In this document: piece after piece, positions 18,543 to 26,278 of the stretch
How positions within the stretch are numbered: the first letter of the stretch is position 1
Layout: each line of letters opens with the position of its first letter
NCBI RefSeq assembly: GCF_025352015.1
Contig: NZ_JANXUG010000088.1
Span: forward strand, 1-64,000
Source: Flavobacterium sp.
GTDB taxonomy: Bacteria; Bacteroidota; Bacteroidia; Flavobacteriales; Flavobacteriaceae
DNA length: 64,000 nucleotides
Direction of reading: 5' to 3'
The notes under the pieces: generated by a model
Told to the model about the DNA's origin: nothing
Seen by the model: the letters and a program-made list of their open reading frames with translations, nothing else
Databases searched by the model: none
Made by a program: the position numbers and the translations under genes

Positions 18543-18818
18543 TCATTTTATTGGATATAATTCTTCGACTAGTTTAAAATTCACTTCATAAATATCTTTG
18601 GAAAGCGTTGCATTAATTTGAAATAATTTCTCTTGGAGTTCTTCTGACAACTGCAATTGATTATTTTGAACCTTTTGATGCTGACTTATTTGAATATTAA
18701 ATTTCTCTAAATCAGCTATTTTAGATTTAAATTTTTGTCTTTCCTGTATGATTTTAGTAATCAAATAGATGATTATTACTGAAAACAGAATGTTGATTAG
18801 CGTTAGAATAGTTATCAT
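18543..18818 (-). CDS. Small membrane-anchored coiled-coil protein, unknown
   Basis: 91 residues: an N-terminal membrane helix (ILTLINILFSVIIIYLIT), then a basic patch and a long charged helix rich in Gln/Glu/Lys with heptad spacing. No family recognised. The gene is directly upstream of the histidine kinase (58 bases) in the same orientation, so an accessory role in signalling is possible but speculative. A half-site of the block palindrome lies upstream. Confidence 0.7.
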   Translation of the reverse strand: MITILTLINILFSVIIIYLITKIIQERQKFKSKIADLEKFNIQISQHQKVQNNQLQLSEELQEKLFQINATLSKDIYEVNFKLVEELYPIK

Positions 18819-18833
18819 TTTTCAGAAGTTAAA

Positions 18834-18883
18834 ACAATTTATTTTTGATTTCATTATGAATATAATACTTCACGTAAATGCGT
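18834..18883 (-). promoter_or_regulatory. Degenerate palindrome/-7 promoter P7 (small membrane protein and kinase)
   Basis: TAAATTGT at 18,834-18,841 on the minus strand is preceded by exactly 22 nt and then a single conserved half-site (plus strand AATAC at 18,864-18,868). The other half of the palindrome is not conserved. Low confidence; included because the spacing agrees with P2-P6. Confidence 0.3.
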
Positions 18884-18925
18884 TGACAATTGTTGTATTT
18901 ATAATTAAATACTACTTAAACACTT

Positions 18926-18957
18926 AAAAAAACCGTCAAATGAATTCTGACGGTTTT
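18926..18957 (-). terminator. Terminator of the DUF6252-like lipoprotein gene
   Basis: Stem AAAACCGTCA (18,929-18,938) with TGACGGTTTT (18,948-18,957). On the minus strand a T run follows. It separates the lipoprotein gene from the small-protein/kinase unit. Confidence 0.85.
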
Positions 18958-19005
18958 ATTTAAAATTTATAATTATTTTAAAATTTTTCTTAAAATAATA
19001 TAATA

Positions 19006-19560
19006 TTAATTTGTAAAAATTCCTCTAAAACTACCATTTGTAATTGTTTTGGTAACATCACAAGTTGTAGATTTCTTTGCAGTAAATGAGAAAGTTCCTT
19101 CTATTTGTGTAGCTGTAAAACTTGATATAGTAATTGTTCCTGAACTACCTGCACAATCTCCTGTACTATAAACAGTGCCCATTCCTGTTGTAGAACCCGA
19201 AGGCGAAAAAGTATAGGCTAATACATTTCCATCAGTAGTCGGTGAAACTGGATACGTTCCTGGAGCAGTAATTCCGTATAAATTAATAGCAATATTTGAA
19301 GAATCTGCCCCTGATGCCGAAACATTAGAAACACTTGTTCCTACTATTTGCACGAGTGTTTGAGCTCCTGTCCCAGATTTGCTTGCAACAGCGGTGTTTT
19401 GACCTGCATAAACGGTTGTGAAATTTGCGCCATCTACCTTTGCAAGTATGTAAGAACCCGTAGCTGGTGCACCACTGCCGCTATCACTTTTACTACACGA
19501 AGATAAAATTGTTGTTAATGCTAATACGATAGCAAAACTGAAATGTTTAATTGTTTTCAT
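19006..19560 (-). CDS. Secreted lipoprotein, DUF6252-like
   Basis: 184 residues with a lipoprotein signal (LALTTILSSCSKSDSG, Cys about residue 23). The serine/threonine/glycine-rich body contains a beta-sandwich-like pattern: VDGANF near the start, ITAPGTYPVS, and a closing IEGTFSFTAK...ITNGSFRGIF. This resembles the Bacteroidota lipoprotein family DUF6252; family assignment is by pattern only. Transcribed alone from P5 to the terminator at 18.9 kb. Confidence 0.75.
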   Translation of the reverse strand: MKTIKHFSFAIVLALTTILSSCSKSDSGSGAPATGSYILAKVDGANFTTVYAGQNTAVASKSGTGAQTLVQIVGTSVSNVSASGADSSNIAINLYGITAPGTYPVSPTTDGNVLAYTFSPSGSTTGMGTVYSTGDCAGSSGTITISSFTATQIEGTFSFTAKKSTTCDVTKTITNGSFRGIFTN

Positions 19561-19587
19561 TGTAATTTTTTTTAGATTATTAATGAT

Positions 19588-19638
19588 ACAAATTACCAGC
19601 TATTCTTAAAAAGTAACAATACGTTAAATGACGTAATT
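19588..19638 (-). promoter_or_regulatory. Palindrome/-7 promoter P5 (DUF6252-like lipoprotein)
   Basis: Plus strand AATACGTTAAATGACGTAAT begins at 19,618. A spacer of exactly 22 nt ending ATAGCTGG leads to TAATTTGT at 19,588-19,595 on the minus strand. The palindrome overlaps the stop codon of the upstream PD40 gene (19,637-19,639). Its inner bases differ from P2-P4 while the outer hexamers are kept. Confidence 0.7.
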
Positions 19639-21064
19639 ATTGTTTTATCTCAAAATAATTTTTAGGGATTTTAATATATTTTAAAACTGATTTTTCTCCT
19701 ATAAAAGTTGTATAATACAACATTTCCGAAGTTTCATCATAAAAAGGTGCGCCATCAAATTCTGCTGAATTTATTTTACTGCCAAGATTTAACGGTTCAC
19801 TCCATTTTTTCCAAGTATCATCAAGTCGTTGGGTACAGTAAATATCATAATTTCCAAAACTGCTAAATCCGTTGCTACAAAAAAGCAAGGTTTTGGTGTC
19901 AGACAATAAAAAAGGCATTCCTTCATCGGCAGCAGAATTTATTGTTTTGCCAGCATTGGTCAAAAAACTATAACTCCCATCCTCTTTTTTATTGGTAAAA
20001 TAAATATCGGTTCCGCCTTGTGTCATGTCTGACTCTATTCCCATAAGTATAGTTTTCCTGTCGGAAGTTATTGTTGCATCAGAAGTATCATCATAATTAG
20101 AATAAGCAGTTATGATTAATTTTCCCAATGATTCGTATTTTCCATTGTTATATTTAAGAAATTCATATCCACTTTCTCCAGTTCCAATAGCGTGTTCTAC
20201 ACCTCCTTTTAAAATAAAATTATTAGTAAAAGCTTCAATATAATTGTAGTTTGCATTTGCGTTTAAAGCTGCATCTTCCTCTTGAGGATTTGACCAATAA
20301 CCCGAAGCTTTTTTTGTCATAGAATAAATTTTCTCCACCTCATTGACCTTTGTTGTAAATAATAATTTGGATTTATCTTGGGTTAAAACAGGGTTTTGAG
20401 GTTGCAAATTACCCGTTTCAATTTCTTGTGAATTGGGCAAATTTTCTAGTTTTGGCGTAGTATTAATTATTGCAATTAAAGGCGTTTCGGAATCAGATAT
20501 CCCGATGGCGTCAATTTGCTTTTCTCCCGGCAGTAATGCAAAACTAAACTCTACTTTTACCGCAACTACACTAGAAACGGCATTTTCTAAAATTGCATTT
20601 TCGATTCCAGGATTATAAACATCTGGTGCATCTTGCACTTTTCGACGTTTTCTTTTAAAATAATAACTTCTATCAGTGCTTAAAGTAGTTTTGTAATAGG
20701 GTGTTTTATAATTTATTTTTCGTGACCAAACCAATTCATATTTTCCTGAACCCGTATCGATCCATATTCTGGTAACACAACCCGCATTAAGGTTTTCAAA
20801 AATGGCGACTTGCTTCACCGTTTGCGGCTTTTCAAATCCTACTTCAACGAGCTGTCTTCCATCCAACGCTTTTTTTGGTGTCCATGCGTTGGCGGACGCT
20901 CCTCCTTGCGGAAAAGCATCGGGCTTGCCCAAAATTCTTTTGATTCCGTTTTGTTTTCCTCCTAAATCTGAAGAAAATTTTATGACTTTTGAAGCATATT
21001 GGACTTGTTGTGAAAAACAAAAAAATGAGATGGTTAAGCTAAATAGTACTATACTTTTTTTCAT
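19637..21064 (-). CDS. Secreted PD40 beta-propeller protein with discoidin-like N-domain
   Basis: 475 residues. A signal peptide (SLTISFFCFSQQ) is followed by about 180 residues resembling the sugar-binding-like domain of Bacteroidota OmpA-family exoproteins (YASKVIKFSSDLG...LGKPDAFPQGG..ANAWTPK). The rest is a PD40/WD40-like propeller (PVLTQDKSKLLFTT, ATITSDRKTILMGI, GTDIYFTNKKEDG, DEGMPFLLSDTKTLLFCSNG). No OmpA domain and no T9SS tail are present. It follows the PQQ-propeller gene by 66 bases, with a hairpin in between. Confidence 0.85.
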   Translation of the reverse strand: MKKSIVLFSLTISFFCFSQQVQYASKVIKFSSDLGGKQNGIKRILGKPDAFPQGGASANAWTPKKALDGRQLVEVGFEKPQTVKQVAIFENLNAGCVTRIWIDTGSGKYELVWSRKINYKTPYYKTTLSTDRSYYFKRKRRKVQDAPDVYNPGIENAILENAVSSVVAVKVEFSFALLPGEKQIDAIGISDSETPLIAIINTTPKLENLPNSQEIETGNLQPQNPVLTQDKSKLLFTTKVNEVEKIYSMTKKASGYWSNPQEEDAALNANANYNYIEAFTNNFILKGGVEHAIGTGESGYEFLKYNNGKYESLGKLIITAYSNYDDTSDATITSDRKTILMGIESDMTQGGTDIYFTNKKEDGSYSFLTNAGKTINSAADEGMPFLLSDTKTLLFCSNGFSSFGNYDIYCTQRLDDTWKKWSEPLNLGSKINSAEFDGAPFYDETSEMLYYTTFIGEKSVLKYIKIPKNYFEIKQ

Positions 21065-21076
21065 AATTTTTTTATT

Positions 21077-21108
21077 AAAAAAGGTTGCAAAACGAATTTT
21101 ACAACCTT
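21077..21108 (-). terminator. Hairpin between the PQQ-propeller and PD40 genes
   Basis: Stem AAGGTTG (21,081-21,087) with CAACCTT (21,102-21,108), followed on the minus strand by six T. It may be a partial terminator that reduces PD40 expression relative to the upstream genes. Confidence 0.6.
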
Positions 21109-21130
21109 CTTGTTAACAACTAAAAACGCA

Positions 21131-22927
21131 TTAATTGTTTACTTTAATCTTTTCTACTTTTTTTCCCTTAAAAGCAAAAATATATTCTCCATCGGTTGTA
21201 ATATCAATGCCGTTTCCATAAAGTGGGCTTCCTCCTTTTCCTTTAGACTCTACACTTCCTTTAATTTCACCATTAGTCATATCGATACCATAAATGATAT
21301 TTTTACTGTTGCGTTGGTCTCTTAAAAAATAATTATTACCTATATGGTAAAAATAATCTACACCTTTTATTTTTTCTGATGCGTAGGCTCTACTTCCATC
21401 TTTTTTATTGTAAGCTGCTAATCCTTTTTCTGACAATACTACCACTTTATCGTTAAAATCAACAACATCTGTTGCTCTACCAACTTTCGCATCGTTGTGT
21501 TTTACATCAAATAATTGTTTGCCTGAAGCAATATCATAACCATAAAACTCATCACCATCACCCACAAATACCGTTTTGTCATTATCGATAATTAAATCTG
21601 TAATCCTTTTATCAAATTTTTCAGAACGCCAAGCCGTCGTCCCATTTTTATCATCAAGAGCTAAAACTCCATTTTTCTGATCTCTGTAAGCCCAATAAAC
21701 AGAATAGGTCGTGCCATCTTTGTTGGTCTTTATCTCTTGGATCTGTACTTTACCACCAACTTGAACCATTACTTTATCACCAGTTTTATAAATATTAGGC
21801 ATTGAAAGTGCACCAGTAATTTTTTCTGATGCCCAAAGCAATTTACCAGATTGTAAATCGTGTTTTTCTATATATTTAGTTCGGTCTCTTGTACCCAGAA
21901 TTACTAAATAAACAGCATCTTTTGTGTACAATGGATCGGCAATTGTTCTATAAATTTTCTTTTGAGAACCGCCACCAAATAAAGAGACACCACCACCTTT
22001 ATCCATATCAGTTTCATAAATTGACTCCCAAAGTTTTTGACCGTTTTTGTAATCAAATGCCATTAATCCATTTAGATAAACAAAGACTTGATTGTCTTTT
22101 ACCCATAAATCAATAATGGCTCTCCGAGTCACCAATTCTTTTTCTACAGCTCCAATAAAAGTTGCATCCCATAAAACTTCACCATTAACGGCATTAATTT
22201 TAACTAACTGATTTTTAAATCCTGCAAATAAAGAACCTAATGCCGTTGGTTTAAAATTGACCATAATTATTTCATTTCGTTTAGCATCATAAACATATTT
22301 ACCTACACCACCTTTAAAACGATTGGTTTCCCAAATTTTCTCGCCAGTGTTTGCTTTTACCAAAATTACAGAGGCTTTTTGAGAGATTAAAAACGCGTCT
22401 AATTCTGAAATGTACTTAACCGTTTCTAGTTCCCCTTGATCAGAGCCTTCAATAGTTTTAGCACCTTTTTTTTGTATTAAATTTTGATATTGTTCAGAGT
22501 TCCATAATTCTTTTCCTGATTGCATATCTATGCATGCTACTTTGTCCGCACCAAAAGTTCGTGCATCAAAAAGAAATAAATATCCCCCACCATTAGCTTT
22601 AAAAATTGCAAATTGATATTCCGAATTATTTGTTTTGTTGGTTGTAATTTTTTTATAATCGCCGTTCCATACTGGTTTTCCATCACTGTTTAAAACAGAT
22701 GCCGAATTATCGTCTGTCCCTAAAATTGTTGAGCCATTAGCGTTTGTTAGTGATAAAAATGACGCCTTGTTTTCAAATTCTGATTCCCATACTGTTGAAA
22801 ATCCTCCAGTCATTTTTCCAGCACCTGATTTACCTTTTACTTTATCTAAAAGTTTGCCAAATTGTGCGTGACTTAATCCGGTTGCCATCATACAAATGAC
22901 AAACATAAATAGTGATACTTTTTTCAT
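21131..22927 (-). CDS. Exported PQQ-like beta-propeller protein
   Basis: 598 residues. A signal peptide (LFMFVICMMATGLSHAQ) is followed by a PQQ-like (BamB-type) propeller: VWESEF, GKPVWNGDY, SGKELWNSEQY, TGEKIWETNRF, NGEVLWDATF, NGQKLWESIY, SGKLLWASEK and GTTAWRSEKF. These tryptophan-docking blades commonly mediate protein contacts. No catalytic PQQ residues can be asserted. Second gene of the unit led by the 124-residue protein (30-base gap). No T9SS tail, so a periplasmic location is likely. Confidence 0.88.
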   Translation of the reverse strand: MKKVSLFMFVICMMATGLSHAQFGKLLDKVKGKSGAGKMTGGFSTVWESEFENKASFLSLTNANGSTILGTDDNSASVLNSDGKPVWNGDYKKITTNKTNNSEYQFAIFKANGGGYLFLFDARTFGADKVACIDMQSGKELWNSEQYQNLIQKKGAKTIEGSDQGELETVKYISELDAFLISQKASVILVKANTGEKIWETNRFKGGVGKYVYDAKRNEIIMVNFKPTALGSLFAGFKNQLVKINAVNGEVLWDATFIGAVEKELVTRRAIIDLWVKDNQVFVYLNGLMAFDYKNGQKLWESIYETDMDKGGGVSLFGGGSQKKIYRTIADPLYTKDAVYLVILGTRDRTKYIEKHDLQSGKLLWASEKITGALSMPNIYKTGDKVMVQVGGKVQIQEIKTNKDGTTYSVYWAYRDQKNGVLALDDKNGTTAWRSEKFDKRITDLIIDNDKTVFVGDGDEFYGYDIASGKQLFDVKHNDAKVGRATDVVDFNDKVVVLSEKGLAAYNKKDGSRAYASEKIKGVDYFYHIGNNYFLRDQRNSKNIIYGIDMTNGEIKGSVESKGKGGSPLYGNGIDITTDGEYIFAFKGKKVEKIKVNN

Positions 22928-22957
22928 TTTTTTGCGTTTTTAGTATTAATTAATTTG

Positions 22958-23332
22958 TTAAAATGTTGCAGTGTAGCGTATTTTATAACGTTGCTGTTTT
23001 TGAAGTTTAAACTGAAATTTATGATCCAAAATATATGCTGACATAAAATTTATAAAGTCAATGTTGTGAATATCTGAATCTACTTTGAAAAAGGAAGATA
23101 CTTTTCCATTTTGGATTACGCCAATATCTATGGTCATCGTTCCCTTGACATCAGCATATTTTTTGTTTTTCTTTTTTGCAAAATCTGGAGATTGAAATAC
23201 TTGGTCAATTTCTTTGATAACTGTTTCGGATACTATTTCTTCATCAGTTAATACTGGGCGTTGCGAATAACTTGTTGCAGTGCAAAAAACAAAAAGCACT
23301 ACGAAGAAGTATAAATATTTAGTTCTGAACAT
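22958..23332 (-). CDS. Small secreted protein resembling a TonB C-terminal domain
   Basis: 124 residues: signal peptide (YFFVVLFVFCTATSYSQ), then a region whose pattern GTMTIDIGVIQNGKVSSFFKV...FMSAYILDHKFQF...RYKIRYTATF resembles the TonB_C fold (beta strand, NGKV turn, helix, final strand). There is no N-terminal anchor or proline-rich linker, so it is not a classical TonB. First gene of the PQQ/PD40 unit, driven by P6. Family assignment is inference. Confidence 0.75.
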   Translation of the reverse strand: MFRTKYLYFFVVLFVFCTATSYSQRPVLTDEEIVSETVIKEIDQVFQSPDFAKKKNKKYADVKGTMTIDIGVIQNGKVSSFFKVDSDIHNIDFINFMSAYILDHKFQFKLQKQQRYKIRYTATF

Positions 23333-23354
23333 AAAAAAATGATTTAGTTAAAGT

Positions 23355-23404
23355 ACAAATCTAAAGCTAAATCAAAAGCGGTAAAATACGTAAAATGTCG
23401 TATT
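23355..23404 (-). promoter_or_regulatory. Palindrome/-7 promoter P6 (TonB_C-like/PQQ/PD40 unit)
   Basis: Palindrome AATACGTAAAATGTCGTATT at 23,385-23,404, spacer exactly 22 nt with TAGCT near its end, then AGATTTGT at 23,355-23,362 on the minus strand. It lies 53 bases from the start codon and is the rightmost member of the set. Confidence 0.7.
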
Positions 23405-23405
23405 T

Positions 23406-24347
23406 TTAAAATTCTATCATTGGATGCGTTTTCTGAATATTCATAATTTTAGTTTTTAAATTTTCTAAAAACTTATTATGAATTGAGGAGTTTGGGTTGA
23501 ACGGTTTGTGAGTCATTGCTTTTTGAATAGCGTCAATTTCTTGCATTGTAGTTAAGCATCCCTTGTCGATATAATGGTTAAGAAAGGATTCCCAAATATA
23601 ATTTATCGCCACTTTGCTTGGATGCAACATGTCATCAGCATAAAAACGATAATCGCGCAGTTCGTCCATCATAATTTCATAAGAAGGAAAATAACTGTGA
23701 ATTGTGAACTGTGAATTATGAATCGCAGAAATTAAATGTGCTTTGCTGCGTTGGTTCTCTACAAAGCCATCTTTAATATGTCGCACTGGCGAAACGGTAA
23801 AAATGAAAGCACAATTTGGATTAACTTTCTGAATTAATGCAATCGTATTTTGAATTGATTTTTCAATAATAGCTATTTCTAAAATCTCTTTGTCAAATTG
23901 ATTTTGAGGCACTTTATGACAATTGGCAACAATAGCATCTGATGATTTATTTCTATAAACCCAGGCAGTTCCATAAGTAATGATGAAGTGCGTAGATTGT
24001 CGGATTTGTTGATTTATTAATTTGATGAGAGCATTCATTTTTGCCAAAAATTCTTCTTTATCCGGATGACTTAGCTCCGAATGTATTTCAAAACAATGCC
24101 ATAAATCATTGTGAAAGAAAATATCATTTTCGGTAAATTCTATATGCTTTATGGCTCGCTCCATTAGTTTTTCAATCGAAATTGGATTAAAAATTATTCC
24201 AAAAGGATTGGTTACTATCTGGAATTTAAAATAGTGGAATTTTTCACCCATATTTACGGCAAAACAAGAACCCAAGGACATAATTTTGGAAGTGTAATCA
24301 ATGGGATTCTTCGATTTTGCTATGGGAATTTTAGTCGTAAAGTTCAT
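23406..24347 (-). CDS. GSCFA domain protein
   Basis: 313 residues. The motif MSLGSCFAVNMGEKF near residue 27 gives the GSCFA family its name. TYGTAWVYRN, FTVSPVRHIKDG and DMLHPSKVAINYIW are further conserved blocks. The fold is SGNH-hydrolase-like, with a Ser (GSCF) and a C-terminal Asp/His pair (DMLHPS) as plausible catalytic residues; substrates are unknown. A 7-bp-period repeat (23,695-23,722) encodes an inserted-looking IHNSQFTIHS. Promoter -7 element TATTTTTG at 24,352-24,359. Confidence 0.9.
   Translation of the reverse strand: MNFTTKIPIAKSKNPIDYTSKIMSLGSCFAVNMGEKFHYFKFQIVTNPFGIIFNPISIEKLMERAIKHIEFTENDIFFHNDLWHCFEIHSELSHPDKEEFLAKMNALIKLINQQIRQSTHFIITYGTAWVYRNKSSDAIVANCHKVPQNQFDKEILEIAIIEKSIQNTIALIQKVNPNCAFIFTVSPVRHIKDGFVENQRSKAHLISAIHNSQFTIHSYFPSYEIMMDELRDYRFYADDMLHPSKVAINYIWESFLNHYIDKGCLTTMQEIDAIQKAMTHKPFNPNSSIHNKFLENLKTKIMNIQKTHPMIEF
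23695..23722. repeat. 7-bp tandem repeat inside the GSCFA gene
   Basis: Four units: ctgtgaa, ttgtgaa, ctgtgaa, ttatgaa. It is in frame with the protein and gives a polar insert. Confidence 0.75.
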
Positions 24348-24351
24348 TTTT

Positions 24352-24359
24352 CAAAAATA
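24352..24359 (-). promoter_or_regulatory. -7 element of the GSCFA gene
   Basis: TATTTTTG on the minus strand, with a TTG about 18 nt upstream (GGTTGAGG). Its last base is only 4 nt before the ATG, so the transcript would be leaderless or nearly so. Confidence 0.5.
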
Positions 24360-24441
24360 CAAAATGATTCCGAACCTCAACCGCTCTATCAAATTATAAA
24401 GTAATACACTATAAACGCAAGCACTCTGAATTTTTATTTTA

Positions 24442-24449
24442 TACTTTTG
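24442..24449 (+). promoter_or_regulatory. -7 element of the ABC transporter gene
   Basis: TACTTTTG matches TAnnTTTG and lies 20 nt upstream of the ATG at 24,470. Confidence 0.5.
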
Positions 24450-24469
24450 CTGCTCAAAAAGTAATTCTT

Positions 24470-26221
24470 ATGAAACTATTATACGCTTATCTCAAAAAAC
24501 ATAAATTACTTTTGTTTTTTGCTTTACTAATGGCAGCTGTAAACATCTGTTTTAGTTTGTCTGACTCGGTAATTACGGGTAAATTAATGCAAGATTGCGG
24601 TGTTGGTATCGCCAAGTACAAAGGCAACGAAATGGGATTTATAAGATCAGTTGGCTTTTGGCTCAGTCTTTCTTTGGGCGCGGCAATGATTTCTAGAATT
24701 ACAAAAAACTTTCAAGATTATTTTACAAATATCGTAATCCAGCGAACTGGTGCCGAAATGTATACAGACGGAATTAAAAAATCGCTCGATTTGCCTTTTG
24801 AAGAATTCGAAGACCAACGCAGTGGCGAAACTTTGAGTAAATTAACCAAAGTGCGTATTGATTCTGAAAAACTGATTACACTTTCGATTTCATTAATATT
24901 TCAAACCGTTATCGGGTTTGTTTTTGTAGTGGTTTATGTTTCAAGAATTGATTCCAGAATTGCGCTTATCTTTTTAATTACGGCACCAATTATAGCTTTT
25001 ATAAGTTCGTATTTAGGTAAAAAAATAAAGGTAGTTTCTAGAAAAATTGTCAATCAAACCAATGCTTTAGCGGGTGCAACCACAGAAAGTTTACGAAATA
25101 TAGAGCTTGTGAAAAGTTTAGGATTGACGTATCAAGAAGAAAAACGTTTGAACTTAAATACGTTTAAAATCCTACAACTCGAATTACAAAAAATCCGTTT
25201 TATCCGCAGTTTAAGTTTTATTCAAGGAACAACCGTTCATTTTTTAAGAACGTGTGTTATTTTTACGTTGTATTACTTCTTGTTTGGTGGCAAAATTATT
25301 GTGGGCGATTTATTGACCATGGTCTTTTTTACATTTTTTATTTTTGGACCTTTACAAGAATTGGGATCATTTATTATCGCCTTGAATGAAACCAAAGTTT
25401 CTATGGAGAATTTTAAAGAATTATTGAATGCTCCAAAAGAATTTCGTCCAAAAAACGCCAAAAATGTTGATGCTATTGAAACATTACAATTTTCAAATGT
25501 GAGTTTCAAACACAAAACGGCCAAATATTATGCTGTTGAAGGAATTACTTTCGATATAAAACAGGGTGAAACCGTTGCCTTTGTTGGTCCTTCTGGAGCT
25601 GGCAAAACAACGTTGGTAAAACTTTTAGTTGGATTATACCCTCCAGCAAAAGGAACGGTAAAATACAACTCGATTGATTCATCAGAAATTGATTTGCTAG
25701 GTTTAAGAAAACAATTGGGCTACGTAACGCAAGACGCACAGTTGTTTTCGGGAACGATTCGCGAAAATTTATTATTCGTAAAACCATCAGCAACCGACGA
25801 AGAATTACAAAATGTATTGCACAGAGCGAGTTGTGACAAATTGTTAGAACGTGCCGACGACGGTCTTAATTCAACCATTGGCGAAGGGGGAATTAAAGTT
25901 TCTGGCGGCGAAAAACAAAGATTATCGATAGCACGTGCAATCTTGAGAAATCCAAACTTATTGATATTTGACGAAGCAACATCGGCTCTAGATTCAATCA
26001 CCGAAGAAGAAATTAATGCAACTATCAGAAACATTTCGGATAAAAACAGAATCACTGTTTTGATTGCACACCGATTATCAACCGTAATGCATGCCGATAA
26101 GATTTTTGTATTAGAACAAGGCAGAATCATCGAGCAAGGCAAGCACCAAGCTTTATTGGAAGAAAAAGGCTTGTACTATGCCATGTGGAGACAGCAAATT
26201 GGTGAACGTAAAAAAGAGTAA
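24470..26221 (+). CDS. ABC transporter, fused permease and ATPase (MsbA/exporter type)
   Basis: 583 residues, a half-transporter. Six predicted membrane helices occupy residues 1-310. The nucleotide-binding domain follows with Walker A GPSGAGKTTL near 373, Q-loop YVTQDAQLFSG, signature VSGGEKQRLSIARA, Walker B LLIFDEATSALD and H-loop IAHRLSTV. It forms a homodimeric or heterodimeric exporter of lipids or drugs; the substrate cannot be told. The gene stands alone, divergent from the GSCFA gene and convergent with alaS. Confidence 0.93.
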   Translation: MKLLYAYLKKHKLLLFFALLMAAVNICFSLSDSVITGKLMQDCGVGIAKYKGNEMGFIRSVGFWLSLSLGAAMISRITKNFQDYFTNIVIQRTGAEMYTDGIKKSLDLPFEEFEDQRSGETLSKLTKVRIDSEKLITLSISLIFQTVIGFVFVVVYVSRIDSRIALIFLITAPIIAFISSYLGKKIKVVSRKIVNQTNALAGATTESLRNIELVKSLGLTYQEEKRLNLNTFKILQLELQKIRFIRSLSFIQGTTVHFLRTCVIFTLYYFLFGGKIIVGDLLTMVFFTFFIFGPLQELGSFIIALNETKVSMENFKELLNAPKEFRPKNAKNVDAIETLQFSNVSFKHKTAKYYAVEGITFDIKQGETVAFVGPSGAGKTTLVKLLVGLYPPAKGTVKYNSIDSSEIDLLGLRKQLGYVTQDAQLFSGTIRENLLFVKPSATDEELQNVLHRASCDKLLERADDGLNSTIGEGGIKVSGGEKQRLSIARAILRNPNLLIFDEATSALDSITEEEINATIRNISDKNRITVLIAHRLSTVMHADKIFVLEQGRIIEQGKHQALLEEKGLYYAMWRQQIGERKKE

Positions 26222-26245
26222 TAAAAAACCCTGTCAATTTTGCAT

Positions 26246-26278
26246 TGCCCCCAAAAAGTTAGACACTATTTGGGGGCA
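26246..26278. repeat. IS-end-like hairpin overlapping the alaS stop codon
   Basis: Perfect 10-bp inverted repeat TGCCCCCAAA (26,246-26,255) and TTTGGGGGCA (26,269-26,278) around a loop that contains AAGTTAGACA. This looks like the terminal sequence of IS3-family elements of Bacteroidota, as a solitary remnant without transposase. The alaS stop codon (26,259-26,261) lies in the loop. The IS origin is an inference from memory of such ends. Confidence 0.55.

Noticed and set aside
6126..23404. Reading the AATACG palindromes only as intrinsic terminators
   Set aside because: The constant 22-nt spacing to TAnTTTGT and conservation of outer hexamers despite weak inner pairing (P5, P6) are not expected of plain terminators; a dual role is kept as a finding.
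24470..26221. Naming the ABC exporter msbA
   Set aside because: The fold is right, but many half-exporters look the same and no lipid-A context is present.
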